DNA of 64,000 nucleotides from NCBI GenBank assembly GCA_019671005.1, contig CM033726.1, positions 2,728,001 to 2,792,000 on the forward strand. Reading direction: 5' to 3'. Numbering within the stretch: the stretch's first letter is position 1; each line of letters opens with the position of its first letter. Both the position numbers and the translations under genes were made by a program. The notes below the pieces were generated by a model that was not told the origin of the DNA, searched no databases, and saw only the letters and a list, made by a program, of their open reading frames with translations. Positions 11,472-23,000 of the stretch are shown here, piece after piece. The stretch comes from Hibiscus mutabilis (taxonomy: Eukaryota; Streptophyta; Magnoliopsida; Malvales; Malvaceae).

Positions 11472-11963
11472 ATTGTTAGGATGATCAATTAATGTGGATG
11501 TTGGCCAAGAGGGGTGAATTGGCAATTTTAAAAGTTTGAAAGCTAATGGAAAAAAGATAAGCAATGGGACACAATGATTTATAATGGTTCAAGCTTCTAA
11601 CAAGCTCTACGTCCACTACCTTAGCTTCCTACTAAGGATTTTCAACCAATTTCACTATGAAATTCTTCCCCTTTTCTAGGCTAAGGAGGCAACCGTTACA
11701 AGTTCAAGCTTTCTACCCAAAGCTTTGAACCAAACACTCTTGAATACAAAAAAAGAAATGGAAAATGTACAAAAGCCCTCACAAGGTAAATATTTTCCCA
11801 ATTTACAAGAACACTCGACCCCAAACTTAAAATAAAGATTACAAAGGATTACACAAGTTGGGTACAAGGTTGACTTTTTGAGCAAAAGGGTTGGATTTTG
11901 CTTGAGTACTTGAATATTGTTTAATGGAGTTTCATTAGTTGTTGCTGCTGCATTGGAGACTTG

Positions 11964-11971
11964 TATTTATA
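11964..11971 (-). promoter_or_regulatory. TATA box of the copia 5' LTR
   Basis: TATAAATA on the minus strand, conserved in the 3' LTR at 3247-3254. Placement within the LTR fits U3/R promoter architecture; a start site around 11935 is inferred. Confidence 0.65.
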
Positions 11972-12029
11972 CCCTCTTATTGAATTCTAGCCGTTGGGGA
12001 CCATTTTTCCCTCAATAAATGCAGTCTGG

Positions 12030-12640
12030 TGAACAACCGTATCGGTACACGAAGGCCCGTATCGATACCTGTTACAATAAAAATATAGCTGTTGTGTATA
12101 GGCGTATCGATACGCGGGAGGCCGCATCGAAATGGTTATAGTGTAAAATAGGTGCGTATCGAAACGACAAGGGTCGTACCGGTACGAGTTTTGCTCACTG
12201 GAATCTTGGATGAAAAAATGTATCGGTATTCCTAGGGGCGTATCGGTACGGGTTAACCGAAATTTAAAGATTGAGGATTCCAATAACTGACAAGCAATGA
12301 TTGAAAAATTTAATGCAATGATCTTTGAAGATCTTGACAAACCGTATCGGTACGGGGTTAACCGTATCGGTACGTTTTGAAAATTTTTAAATCCAGATTT
12401 CAAACCGTATCGAAACATAATGTACCGTATCGGTACGAGTATAAATTTTTAAACCCAAATTTCAAACCGCGTCGAAAACGGGTGTGAGCCGTATCGAAAT
12501 GCTAAGCTTAAAACGCTTGCCCAGATGAATGTCGTATCGGAACGGGCTGAGCCGTATCCGTACGCTTTGCAAAAACAAATTCCAGTGGCCAAATTCCGTA
12601 TCGAAACACCAAGGGGTGTATCGATACGTCTGGGCGTGAT
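12030..12640. repeat. Array of near-palindromic CGTATCGNNACG motifs in U3
   Basis: About 18 copies of a 12-base motif, consensus CGTATCGRWACG (the version CGTATCGATACG is a perfect palindrome), at irregular spacing upstream of the LTR TATA box. The same 18 positions can be followed in the 3' LTR (3350-3941). Some neighbouring copies face each other as hairpins, best at 12597-12628 (14-base arms, one mismatch, AAGG loop). Confidence 0.85.
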
Positions 12641-13137
12641 TGTGTAGTTTGGCTTGACAACACTTAGAAAATTTTTGGGTTTAAGTTTTGGACTTCAAAG
12701 AAATTTTTTCTTGTCATTTTGTGAGACTTTTGAGTACTTAAAAATTTATTTCCTTTTTCAATTTAGTCCTTAGATAATTTGTTATATCAAAAATCAAACA
12801 TAGGTTTTACAAGTTCTTAAATTCTTATTCCGTGCATTTTAACTCATTGTTGCTTTGTTCATGTTTACAGTGTTCTCTAATTTGTTCATATTTATGCAAT
12901 TTAACTTGTTAAAATATTAGGGTAAATAGACTTCTTAATAATTAATGTTGTTTTTTCTTGTAATTAAAGCTTACCAAATAAGTTAAAATAAAGACTTTTA
13001 GGTTAGTTTCCCTAATAGATAACTTAAATATTTTTGTAAGATTGGTTTACCAATAATAAAGTTTAATGAAGAGCTTAGATTCTTAAAATAATTTACCTTT
13101 TAATAATTAATTTGGTAAGTTAAAGTAAGATAAAATC

Positions 13138-13436
13138 TTTCCTTAATTGTAAATAATTAAATAAAATCTTTAGATAAATTTTCTTGAAAAAGTAAATAAT
13201 ATATTAATTGTAAATAATGGTAAATAAAACTAACTTGGTGATTCTTTTAAAAAGGTAAATAATTATTTCTCCTTAATTATAAATAGAACCCCCTTAGATC
13301 ATTTTTAGAAAAGTAAATAAACATTTTCCTTAATTGTAAATAATTAAATAAAACCTTTAGGTAACCTTTTAGAAGAAAAAAATATATTTTCCTTAAATGT
13401 AAATGATTAAATAAAGCATTTTAGGATTAGTTTTTT
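13138..13436. repeat. Minisatellite, about five ~62-bp units
   Basis: Imperfect tandem copies start near 13138, 13202, 13266, 13326 and 13390. Each has the core CCTTAATTGTAAATAATTAA followed by an AAATCTTTAGGTAA-like and an AAAAGTAAATAA-like segment. The array ends where the MITE at 13437 begins. Confidence 0.65.
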
Positions 13437-13683
13437 AAGGGTAAAACTTTGATACACGGGCTGTATAAAATTAATTTTACACAAGCCTGTGTATTTACAC
13501 TATAAAAATCTAAATCTTAAATTCCTAACCCTAAACCTTAAACCTATGCACTAAATTCTAAACAATAGCCTTAAATTCTAAACCATACAATTTAAACCCC
13601 TAAACTCTAAACCCTAACCCCTAAAACTAAAAGGCACGTGTAAACTAAAGTTTACACGGCCTGTGTATCAAAGTTTTTCCCTT
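13437..13683. mobile_element. MITE with telomere-like interior (copy 1)
   Basis: Terminal inverted repeats start AAGGGTAAAACTTTGATACA on the left and match AAGGGAAAAACTTTGATACA read inward from the right. Between them are degenerate CCCTAAA-type repeats (13505-13630). A second copy in the opposite orientation is at 44878-45072. No clear target duplication. Confidence 0.7.
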
Positions 13684-14190
13684 TCTTTAAACAAATGCTT
13701 CTAAAAAATAATAATTAACTTTGAAAATTAAACCACCCATAAAAATTAAAAAGAGTATAAAACATCATTTAGAAAAGAGATTTTCTTGCATCATGAAAAA
13801 CGAAATATTTTCTCAATTGTGGTTAATTCGGTCTTCCCCTGGCAGTTGTGGGAACTATTGAAACTCCTATGCGAGACTGTATTTTTGAATTTTAGGGATT
13901 AATGCCTTAATCCCCTTGTGTCTAGATTGATTCGGGTTTTCTCAGCCGTGAGCGAATTTGAGCCAATTTTAGAACTTTGTGAGTTTTTGTATTAATCTCT
14001 GCACGCATTCATTCAGGTTATAAAGAAAATATTAGTGATCAAGTAAGCGTCATTTTGCGGGCGTGATGGGGGTGTTAATCTTTCCCCACAAATAACCGTG
14101 CTCCCGAACCCTCGATCTGGTTGGTTTTTAGGTTTTTGGTCTGCCTAATATAATAAAAGGGACCGGTGGTGACTCTGTTATCACAAATGA

Positions 14191-14544
14191 AACAATAAGG
14201 CATCAAATAATGTCATCCTATTTGAAAATTTGTTCACTACCAAACGAAAAATATGAAATTACAAACCGAAAATTAAAAGTGTATTTTTAAGCAAAATTGT
14301 ACGTGCACGCGCACACACAAGCTTTTAGAAAATAGAAAATTAAGGAAACCATCTTATTAATCTTCCAATTGCCACCATATATACCGACACACATCTTACC
14401 GCTATCTTATTAATTTCCTAAAATACCTAATTTTTTAAAATCAAGATTTGCTGGTAATTTTCTTTTGGAAAATGATTATATGTATAGTAATAATTTATTT
14501 CGAGACTCTCTTCTTTCAGAGATCATGTGCGATCGCACATCTCA
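14191..14544. other. Spacer, no gene
   Basis: AT-rich, with a short GTGCACGCGCACAC patch near 14310. Nothing recognisable. Confidence 0.4.
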
Positions 14545-14760
14545 CACATGCCCAGAGGCACCCCTATATATTGTTCTTTGGGGGATGTGCCCCCAATAGT
14601 TTACCGTAAAATATAATAGAATTATTTATTTAGACTTATTTTCAATTCATTTGTATTTTATTTCTCTCATTTTGTGGTTAAATTAATTATACCTTATTCG
14701 TCTGGTCTTGCTTTATAACTCCGTACCTACAAATTAAATAATTTAACGAGAATAAAATAA
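14545..14760. repeat. Second copy of the repeat at 885-1420
   Basis: Shares GATGTGCCCCCAA-like text, AATAGAATTATTTA, CAATTCATTTG and GTTAAATTAATTATAC-like text with the first copy in the same order. It lacks the 303-bp insertion at 976-1278. Confidence 0.55.
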
Positions 14761-16369
14761 CCATATGTGTATTAATGAGAACATAACGACACCTAAATAT
14801 TTGCCTAAATATTAAGCTATATCGGTTCATGACAGACACACACATATCCTTCAAAAATTCATGCACGATCATGAACATATGGACTTGATAATTTTTTTCT
14901 TGTTTATTGATTTGATTTTAATGGGCTGACAATGGCGTGCATGAATTAGATCATCTTATAAGTCAGAGGGCGTGGCCCAATCTCACCTTGTGTGCACAAA
15001 GTGCAAACTACAGCACGAAGTTGATGGGGGGCAGTGGCCTAAAGACATACGAATATGATACCGGCAGCAAAGGCCCCATCTCATTACAAATTAACTGTCG
15101 AAAAGGTGTAGGGTCCTCTTCCGCCTCTCAACACAAACAAAGTTCCAAAATTGGAGCCACAAAATCACTACACATGATTTGCTATGAGTACTCCGTAATA
15201 CCTCAAACCCGGCCTATAATATTTTTGAACATTTCAATTTTATCGTAAACTATAACTGTCATTTTAAATTAATCTCCAAACTTGGAGAGCAATCGATTTA
15301 AGGGTAACAAATGTGGAATTCCTTCTATTCATTATGGGGAACAACTTGGAATTTGTAGGTCTTACCGCATTTTGCTCAAGTTGTTCATTTGTATTGTTTC
15401 AGCGCATTGCTATAGCCTATGACTTTATGGTGAAATATGTGCACAAAAAGTTGTAATATGGTGAACTGGTTAGCATTTCATGATTTTTAACATTTCATCT
15501 GGATTGTAATTAGTATTATAGATTCACAATGATGATGGTGAAGTTTCTGGGTTAAGTTTGTCATTCTATTTAGGTATGTTTAGGTTTGTGCCTATATTTA
15601 TGTTCAATTAGCCACTCAGTTGGCCTTAGTTTTTCTTGACTTAAAGTATTGTTTGGTACGATCTCATTTAAAGATAGTTTAGAGAGAAAAGTTGATTACA
15701 TTTTTATGTGGCAGGCGAGACTGCATGCTGGGGGGGTTTATGATAACTTCCATTGAAAAAAGGTGATAATAATAATTGTGAATTTTCGTATATTTGATAT
15801 TTTTATCTTTTAGAATTATTGTTTAAAAATAATAATTAAATAAAAAATTAGTTACCTTTGTGGGTTTAATAAGATATTACTCATTTTTTGACAAATCTTA
15901 AATCTAATCCTAATCCTATCTAGAAGAGAGGGGAAGGGGGATTCTAAGAAAAAGAAAGAGAATGCTCCTAGTGAATCTATAACCCATGACCTAAGGGATT
16001 AGGTTGGAACAAAGATGAGCAGTTTAGCCAACCGGCCAAATGTGCTTGCTCAATAAGATATTATTAATTAACTTAACATGCTAGTATGCTACATAATCTC
16101 TCTTGATGGTAATTACTGATAGATGACATCGTGGTGACCATTTCGTATTTAATGACCGTTTTGTAACTTTTGAAATGTTAGTGACCAACAAGGCCATTTC
16201 AACTCAGTTTGATGACCAATATAAAATTTTTTCCGCTATATAGATATTAAAGGTTAAATTTATCATTATACTAAGTAACAAAAATCCAAGTCAACCTAAA
16301 TGACAAAAACAGCCCTCGATATTAACTTTGGTCCCCAAAATCCTTTGCTTACCTTAACCTGCCGCACCC
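14761..16369. other. Intergenic region upstream of the ATL gene
   Basis: No supported gene; the small open frame at 14937-15248 has no recognisable domain. The part near 16100-16280 resembles MITE-type text ('gaccaatataaaa'). The ATL promoter must lie in the last few hundred bases; TATATAG at 16232-16238 is a weak TATA candidate. Confidence 0.4.
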
Positions 16370-16499
16370 TCTCTCTCCATCTTTGTCAATAACAAGCCAA
16401 TGTAAAGGGAATTGGAAACTCCGAAAGGAGCAAATGAGGTTTACTGCAACAATCCCCGGAGCAACTTGTTAAATTTGGGTGTTCCATCCATTTTCTGAG

Positions 16500-16640
16500 G
16501 TAGGTGAACTAATTCCTTGACTCGGTTTCAAGTCTTAGAATAGTTCGAGAAGACTGAAGACTGCCTTTTTTTTTTTAATTCCCCAATCTTCTATAGTGTT
16601 TTGCCTCTTATCTGGGTTTTGCATTGCTTGTTCACTTTAG
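16500..16640 (+). other. Putative leader intron of the ATL gene
   Basis: A donor GTAGGT at 16500 and a pyrimidine-rich acceptor ending TTTAG at 16640 would remove a T-rich 141-bp segment from the 5' leader. The preceding segment (about 16370-16499) is less AT-rich and exon-like. Transcript data are needed. Confidence 0.4.
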
Positions 16641-16643
16641 TTT

Positions 16644-16748
16644 ATGAGCTGGGTTTAATCTAGAAGGAACCAATAAAACATGGTTTCAGAGTTGTTTTGA
16701 TTCAAGAAAGTTGAAGAAAAGGGTGTTTTAAGCATGCCCATTTCTTAA
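16644..16748 (+). promoter_or_regulatory. Three short uORFs before the ATL start codon
   Basis: ATGs at 16644 (four codons, MSWV), 16680 (six codons) and 16734 (four codons, MPIS) each end in a stop before the main ATG. The last stop ends at 16748, one base before the start at 16750. This layout would be expected to lower translation of the main frame. Confidence 0.6.
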
Positions 16749-16749
16749 A

Positions 16750-17880
16750 ATGTCTTGGGAAAAATCTGAAACCAAGCGAAAAGCTGGTGGTTTGGGTTAT
16801 TACCATGTTGTTTCTTCTTCTTCTTTGTCCTCTCCTCCATTGCCATACAGTCATGAATACCAAAAGCAGCCAAACCCTCCTCCTTCGTCATCTTCTGCTA
16901 GTAAAATAAGCCCGGCTGTTTTGTTCATCATTGTTGTTCTAGCTGTGATCTTTTTCATATCTGGCCTTCTTCACTTGCTTGTTAGATTTCTCATGAAGAA
17001 TCGGTCTCCCTCGTCTTTATCGGAATCCGACCGATACCCAGAAATGTCGGGGACTGATGCTTACCAAAGACAGTTACAGCAGCTCTTCCATCTTCATGAT
17101 TCGGGTCTAGATCAATCTTTCATAGATGCTCTGCCTGTGTTTCTTTACAAGGAAATAATGGGGTTGAAAGAGCCATTTGATTGTGCAGTTTGCCTCTGTG
17201 AGTTCTTGGAAGATGACAAATTGAGATTGCTCCCTCTGTGTAGTCATGCTTTCCATATAGACTGCATAGACACATGGTTGATGTCTAACTCCACTTGCCC
17301 CCTTTGTAGAGGGACCATTTTCACGCCTGAGCTCCCAATCGAAAACTCTGTTTTCGAGTTCGTGTATCCAAGGGAGGAAACTATGTTATCAAGCAATGGA
17401 GGAAGTGGGGTGTCTGTTGGCCCTAAACCAGCAGAGAATGACATCGGAAAGAGGGTGTTTTCAGTCAGATTAGGCAAATTTAGAAGTTCGAATGATGGAA
17501 AAAGGGGAGAAGGAGAAGCCAAAGGGGAGAGTAGTAGCAGTAATTTGGATGCTAGGAGATGTTACTCAATGGGGTCATTCCAATATGTGGTTGCTGATGA
17601 GTTGCAGGTAGCTTTGTTCCCCTCTAGAGAAAGCAATAGCACTGCTAGTAGTGTGAAGCTTGTGAAGGGAAGGGGTGGGCAGAATGGGAATTCTTCAAAT
17701 GATGGGGATGATGAGGGAAAGAAAATTAACTTGACAAGTAAAGGTGAAAGCTTTTCTGTTTCTAAGATCTGGCAATGGTCTAAGAAGGGTAAATTCCCAA
17801 CTTCTTCAGATAACATAGGCTCTTCTTCATCTGTTACTGCTGGTTTTCCATGGACTGATAGTAGAACTCAAGTTACCTAA
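16750..17880 (+). CDS. RING-H2 E3 ubiquitin ligase, ATL family (ATL46/47/13-like)
   Basis: Intronless coding frame of 376 residues. A Ser/Pro-rich N terminus is followed by one membrane segment (about 54-80), the GLD motif of the ATL family at 119-121, and a RING-H2 finger with ligands C145, C148, C164, H166, H169, C172, C183 and C186. The spacing, with Pro before the last Cys-x2-Cys and Trp at the E2-contact position (DTWL), is canonical. The Ser/Gly-rich C-terminal tail has no domain. ATL proteins are membrane-anchored ligases that work with E2 enzymes to ubiquitinate targets, often in defence or growth signalling. The sequence SGLDQSFIDALPVF...GLKEPFDCAVCLCEF places it in the ATL13/46/47 clade from recall. 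Three uORFs precede the start. The start is supported by length and clade. Confidence 0.93.
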   Translation: MSWEKSETKRKAGGLGYYHVVSSSSLSSPPLPYSHEYQKQPNPPPSSSSASKISPAVLFIIVVLAVIFFISGLLHLLVRFLMKNRSPSSLSESDRYPEMSGTDAYQRQLQQLFHLHDSGLDQSFIDALPVFLYKEIMGLKEPFDCAVCLCEFLEDDKLRLLPLCSHAFHIDCIDTWLMSNSTCPLCRGTIFTPELPIENSVFEFVYPREETMLSSNGGSGVSVGPKPAENDIGKRVFSVRLGKFRSSNDGKRGEGEAKGESSSSNLDARRCYSMGSFQYVVADELQVALFPSRESNSTASSVKLVKGRGGQNGNSSNDGDDEGKKINLTSKGESFSVSKIWQWSKKGKFPTSSDNIGSSSSVTAGFPWTDSRTQVT

Positions 17881-20002
17881 GGTATTTACTGTTCCTATGT
17901 ACTTCATTGTAGTCATATATATTCAATGAATCTAATTGTTCAAGCCTTTCCTTTTTAGCCTCTTTTTTTTACTTTCTCTTTTCTTTCAAAGAATTTTGAT
18001 TCTTTACAGTGCAATGTAACTTCCATGAATGTGCTTCTTTATGTTCTTAGTTCTTACTTTATGGAAAGTTAAAAAGTGGATTCTAATATTTACTCCACCT
18101 CTTTCTCCTTCTGCCACCAATGTACAACACCAAAAGAGAATAATACAGAAAAATAACATAAAGGATACACTGTAGTGTGAGGTCATGTCATCTGGTGCTT
18201 TCTTTTTATTTTTATTTTTAAACTGTGGTAAATACCCAAAATTTGATGTTCTAATAGGAGCCTGCCTTTCTTTAGCTTTGTATGATGAGGGATGGTGGGA
18301 TCCCAAAAAAGTGGTTTGAAGGACTCTAGTGAATGTAGCCATTGTATGGAAAAAGTTGACGTCAGACATAAGTGGGATTGTGGGGTCATATGATTATTAT
18401 CATTGTCTTAAGTTCAGATCCCAAGCACTTAACCTCTTCATTAAACTACATTTAAGAGTAGAGAGATCATTTAAAGCACCACATGTCAATAAGCAGATAG
18501 TATATGGTTGAAACTTTCTTGAAACTTGAAATTGTTCTACTCCTCACTCCTCAGTACTCATACTTTTACACAAAAGGGAAATGCATGGATTAAAATCCTC
18601 TTCCTTTCAAGACTTTAATATTTTTCGGATTCGAGTCGGATCAGATCTAATTTCTTACCATTCGATTCAGTAGCTTGTGATATGATGATTGGAGAAGACA
18701 AAGCTTCTGGCTCCTGATTGTTGTTTTGTTCCTGTACATTATTAGATAGGCATGCGAGACTTGACTATATGAAGAAGTGCAGGAGCAGGAGGCAAAGATG
18801 ACAGCAAAGTGAGCCAAAAGTCAAAACAAAAGTGATGCCATGAGCAAATGCATGACTGGCAGGCATGAGGGTATTTGGTAAGCTAAAGAGATCACAATAA
18901 TAACAACTCCATGAGAGAGAAAGAGAAGCACATAAGTCAAAAATCTATCTTTTTTACAAGCTCAAAGTTGAGAGTTAAAAAGACAAACAGATAGCATATG
19001 CATTATTGAGACCTGGTGGAAGAAGAATCCAAGGTCTCTTGTCCCATTTTTAACCACTCAGGCCAGTGGCCCCATTGCAAATTTCCAACAAGTGACTTTA
19101 CCTTGTTGTCATTTTTTATAACCATCTGATGAGTAAACCCCATTTGAGACTTGAAGTTCAAGTTAGTGTTCCTAAGGCTGCATTTGCATCTCTGGCGCAT
19201 GCATTGGGGAGACAAAGAGCATCCCATGTGCAATTAGAAAGAACAATATTGCGTTGGGGCTTTACAATTTCAATTTGCATTGAAATGCCTCCATTGCTTT
19301 CTTCTCAAATGAATTTAATAATATTAAACACCTCAGCCCCATTTGTAGTATTAATTTGAAATAGAGACAAATCACCAAAAACTAGGGAATTTAATGAGAT
19401 AAAAGCCTTGTAATTCAAAACAAAAACTTCAGCTAGCTCGAGGGCTACCATGTATGTAAAGTTAATAGAAAAATACTTTGATATTGTCAGAAGATATAAT
19501 ATATACAGGCTATACCCTCCATCTGTCCTATAACCTGAATATACTCCAAGTTGCGTTCTAAGGATAGGGGAAAAATTATACGTAATATAATCTGAATATC
19601 AAATCTATTGTATATACTTAATTGGCCAATTAGTATACTTGATTTACCGGAACAGCGCACCTTCACCTTGTATTCCAAATTATAACACATTTCTGTTTTT
19701 GTGTATCTTAAGCCAAAAATTCATCAGAAGGGGTTCGCAATAATATACATAAAATCAACCAAAAGTGGGAAAAAAAATTAAACAGTTTCACCCCATTTTA
19801 ACACAACATAAACCCCACAAAAATGAAATCTCATGCCATTTGACACCACACTATATTGCCTCCCCTCTAGATACAAGACTTAAAACAAAATGTCTGCACT
19901 TTCACTATCAATGATGGGATGAAGTTTCTCAGAGATAAAAGAAGGCAAGAAAGAGAAGGAAAAGCATGAATATATGTTGAACATATCCGTGGATGAACAA
20001 CC
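17881..20002. other. Intergenic: ATL 3' UTR and unannotated DNA
   Basis: The first few hundred bases are presumably 3' UTR. The remainder is moderately AT-rich with only short open frames on both strands and no recognisable domain, tRNA or TE hallmark. Confidence 0.45.
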
Positions 20003-23000
20003 TCACAAATTTTGAGGGAAATTGTCGATTTGTCCTTCTTCCAAAACATCTTTCCTGTTCATCTTGAAAGCTATCCTTATGCGCAGGACCAATGATTTCT
20101 GGGAATAAATAGATAAATGAATGATTTAACCTAAAAAATGAATTATTTGGATGCAATCAGCAGTAAAGCAACTTCAATTGACTAGGACAACTAGATATAT
20201 TAGATAATATACTAAAGCTTTCCCTTGCTAAGCTCTCGGATATAGAACACGTAACATAAACTAGTAAACTCAGTACATACATACCTTCCCATGTTGGTTA
20301 TTAGTGACTTTCGAATTGTGTGATGGACCCATTGTCGCTTGCAGGCAAAGTATTGCTACTAGCTGGATCCAAATGCAACTGAAAGAACTGCATAAAAGCA
20401 GGAAAGAACATATTAAAAGGAGAAGCATGCAATAAATACAAACTCAAAGGTTATTTTAGAGAACAAAACAAAATCATAAATCTTGTGAAATTAGTGAAGC
20501 CTAGATTTTAAGAACCCTACAAACAAGGCTAAATAAACATAAGTATTCCCGGCAGATAACTACTGGTGAGGACTGGTTTAAACTTGCAAACTGCAAAGTT
20601 CTCTGATTTTCACATAAATCTATGATAAATAAAAAGCAACAGCATCAAACAATATAATAATGCAAATCTACCACTAACAGATGGCCGTTAAACCCAATAA
20701 CAAATTCTTTACTAGAAGTGCAGAAAGTAAAAGCAAACTTGGTAAACAAACATCTTGAGTCACCTTTTGAACTGCCGCCTGGAAAAGAAAATCATTGTAA
20801 ACATTAGTTGATAATTTGTAAAAGTAGCCTGGATCAACGTTGTTTGAGGATTCCCTGGTTGCTTTGAAAAGTTAAACACCATTCTTAAGGAGCTACTCTC
20901 ATATGCTACCAAAGATGGATAAACTTGACCATTTTCCTCTGTCCATATAAAAGAAAACTATGACTGGAGCAGAGCTTCCAGGAGAAGTGGCATTTTCAGA
21001 AACCGAGGAAAGTGATCAAGCCATTTAAATTTGCAAACGGTGCTTTGTTATCTTGACTGGAGGATAATATGTCAGATGTAGATGAGCTGTTTTCTGCAGG
21101 AAGCGACGTTCCAATTGACAAAAGATCCAGCAGAACATCTGTCCCAGCTTTTGGAGGGTTACTAACGCCTGCCATTGCCAAATCAAAAATAAAATCAATA
21201 TTTTTCAATTAACAGGAAAGAAGAGATTAGGCACTAAAAATGGTTCACTTTTATCCATGAACGAAAGACATGATTTTTATGCCTATGCAGTACAAAGTTT
21301 GCTTTTGGAGAAAGATGACCATAGAAAGTAGATAAAATGACTATGATATCACTTAATTTCATTTAACATTGTTACACACTAAAAACTGACAAATTTAGTA
21401 ATCATGCATCGTAACCATGCACATCCATTATAATTGCAAACCAATCTAGAATTTATAATTATTAGTTATGACTATAATAATCAAATTTATAGCTAACAGT
21501 CCATGAAATTGGATTGACTTGAAATGTTTAGATACGACTAATTTAAATCAACAACGTTTGCCTGAACTATTGTCGACCATGGTTATTATCAGAAAAATTA
21601 TTAATTCTCGACAAGTAAAAGATAAATAAAATGGATAAAGGAAAAAATATTTGGTTTTAGCAGATTTATTACTCAGAAAACACTAATGTCAGCATTATCG
21701 CTGCCCAGAAAACTAAGTAAGTTGAAGACCAAAGTATTTCAAAACATAAGCACAGGCTTGAAAAAAATTATTTTCAGTCATAAAATGTTCCTTAAATATG
21801 AACCATGAAGCATCCCAACTAACCTGATTATGCAGGAGGGTGTGACAAACCAACGCCAAGAAGATCTTGTAGAAAATCGCCACCTAAAGAGCTAGGTGCA
21901 GGGGGCATCATCTGAAGTTCAGATCTCTGCATATAAGTTAAGGTTCCTGCAAGTAAAGCAAATATCTCCATTTTCTTATTTTACACTTGTAATACCACCT
22001 CATCAAGCACAACGTTATTCATTCAGAACAAAAATGATAAAAAAAAAAAGCTTCAGACGAATCTACACAAAAGATACTGCTTTAATGAGTTTGTGACCAA
22101 CATGAGAACTTCTTGTCTTTCATCAAGAAGCAACATAAGACCAAGACATCCAATCCTCTTCTCTGGAAATTCAGCAGATGCAATCAACTTCAAACACACC
22201 ATTTGGCCAAAATGAGTGGGATATCCAAGCATGTGGATGAACACGGGTTTAACCAGATTAAGATGCCTATAATCTTGATCATTTTCATTAATTGCAGCAC
22301 GAGCGGCAGCATTCTCTTTCCTTATAACAGCACGTTCTTCTGCTGCAGTTTTGCATGCACGTATAGCCCGCATCATGTCCCTGCATTGAAGAAGTAAATT
22401 CAAACCTTTTAATTGCTTTTTTGAAAGAAGAAAAAGATCTATTTGAGGATACATCTAACATCTCCAAGCAGAAAAATAAGCAGTGTGATGCATGCCCAAT
22501 TTTCAAGTAACAAAGACGTTAAGAATAGGAAAGGAAGAAGAATAAAAGATAAAGGCTATAAACTAAAATCAAGTCAATCATATAGACTCATCAATTTTGT
22601 TTAGGACAAAAAAAAGGCGCAAAAGATGTGTTGCTCATTAATTTTGACATATAGGCTATAGCTTAGAGATCCTTTCTTCAATTTAAATAATCATGACAAC
22701 CAACCTTATGTCTTGAATGAGATGAAACTTTTCATTCATGAGAAGTGGGCATCCAAGGTCGATGCCCCTTTTTCTTCTTACTCAAAACTTACATCTATCT
22801 TAGATATCCCTTTCTCCAATGTAAACAAACAGTTCTTGTCAACACTCAAAACTTCCATAAACACAGGAGTATTCGCAGATGTAAGAGAGAGGAACCCAGT
22901 TATTCCAGCTTAAGACTTCGTTCCTTAAGAGCAATGCTCAATACTAATCGCATCATATAGGAAGCACCTCAAGTCACAGAGTTATATAAACCGAGGTTGA

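Larger units (their letters stand above)
2756..12811 (-). mobile_element. Full-length Ty1-copia LTR retrotransposon, non-autonomous by decay
   Basis: An element of about 10.06 kb read on the minus strand. Both LTRs start TG and end CA, and the 5-bp target duplication AGTTC lies at 2751-2755 and 12812-12816. Reading leftward the order is 5' LTR, PBS, gag with zinc knuckle and coiled coil, protease, integrase, reverse transcriptase, RNase H, an extra ORF, PPT, 3' LTR. Integrase before RT defines Ty1-copia. Long LTRs plus an extra ORF after pol point to the SIRE/Maximus lineage (inferred). All coding domains carry stops, frameshifts or lost catalytic residues, so mobility would require helper proteins. 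Confidence 0.93.
11474..12811 (-). repeat. 5' LTR of the copia element (1338 bp)
   Basis: Starts TGTTAGG and ends TTTACA on the plus strand. It carries the promoter of the element (TATA at 11964-11971, transcription leftward) with the motif array at 12030-12640 upstream, in U3. Differs from the 3' LTR by a 30-bp indel and many substitutions, so the insertion is not recent. Confidence 0.93.
12817..14190. mobile_element. Probable remnant of a Ty3-gypsy (Tat/Ogre-like) LTR
   Basis: The text at about 14060-14175, ending in GGTGGTGACTCTG, resembles the end of Tat/Ogre-type LTRs and the following PBS-leader phrase (GGTGGCGACTCC). Upstream lies a tandem-repeat zone and a MITE. No gag or pol is visible and the partner LTR is not in the window. 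Family assignment is from recall. Confidence 0.4.

Noticed and set aside
11987..12418. 143-codon minus-strand frame
   Set aside because: Same cause: motif array inside the 5' LTR.
14937..15248. 103-codon plus-strand frame
   Set aside because: No recognisable motif and no promoter or splice context.
18004..18389. 121- and 68-codon frames downstream of the ATL gene
   Set aside because: Lie in 3' UTR/spacer, no recognisable domain, and overlap in different frames.
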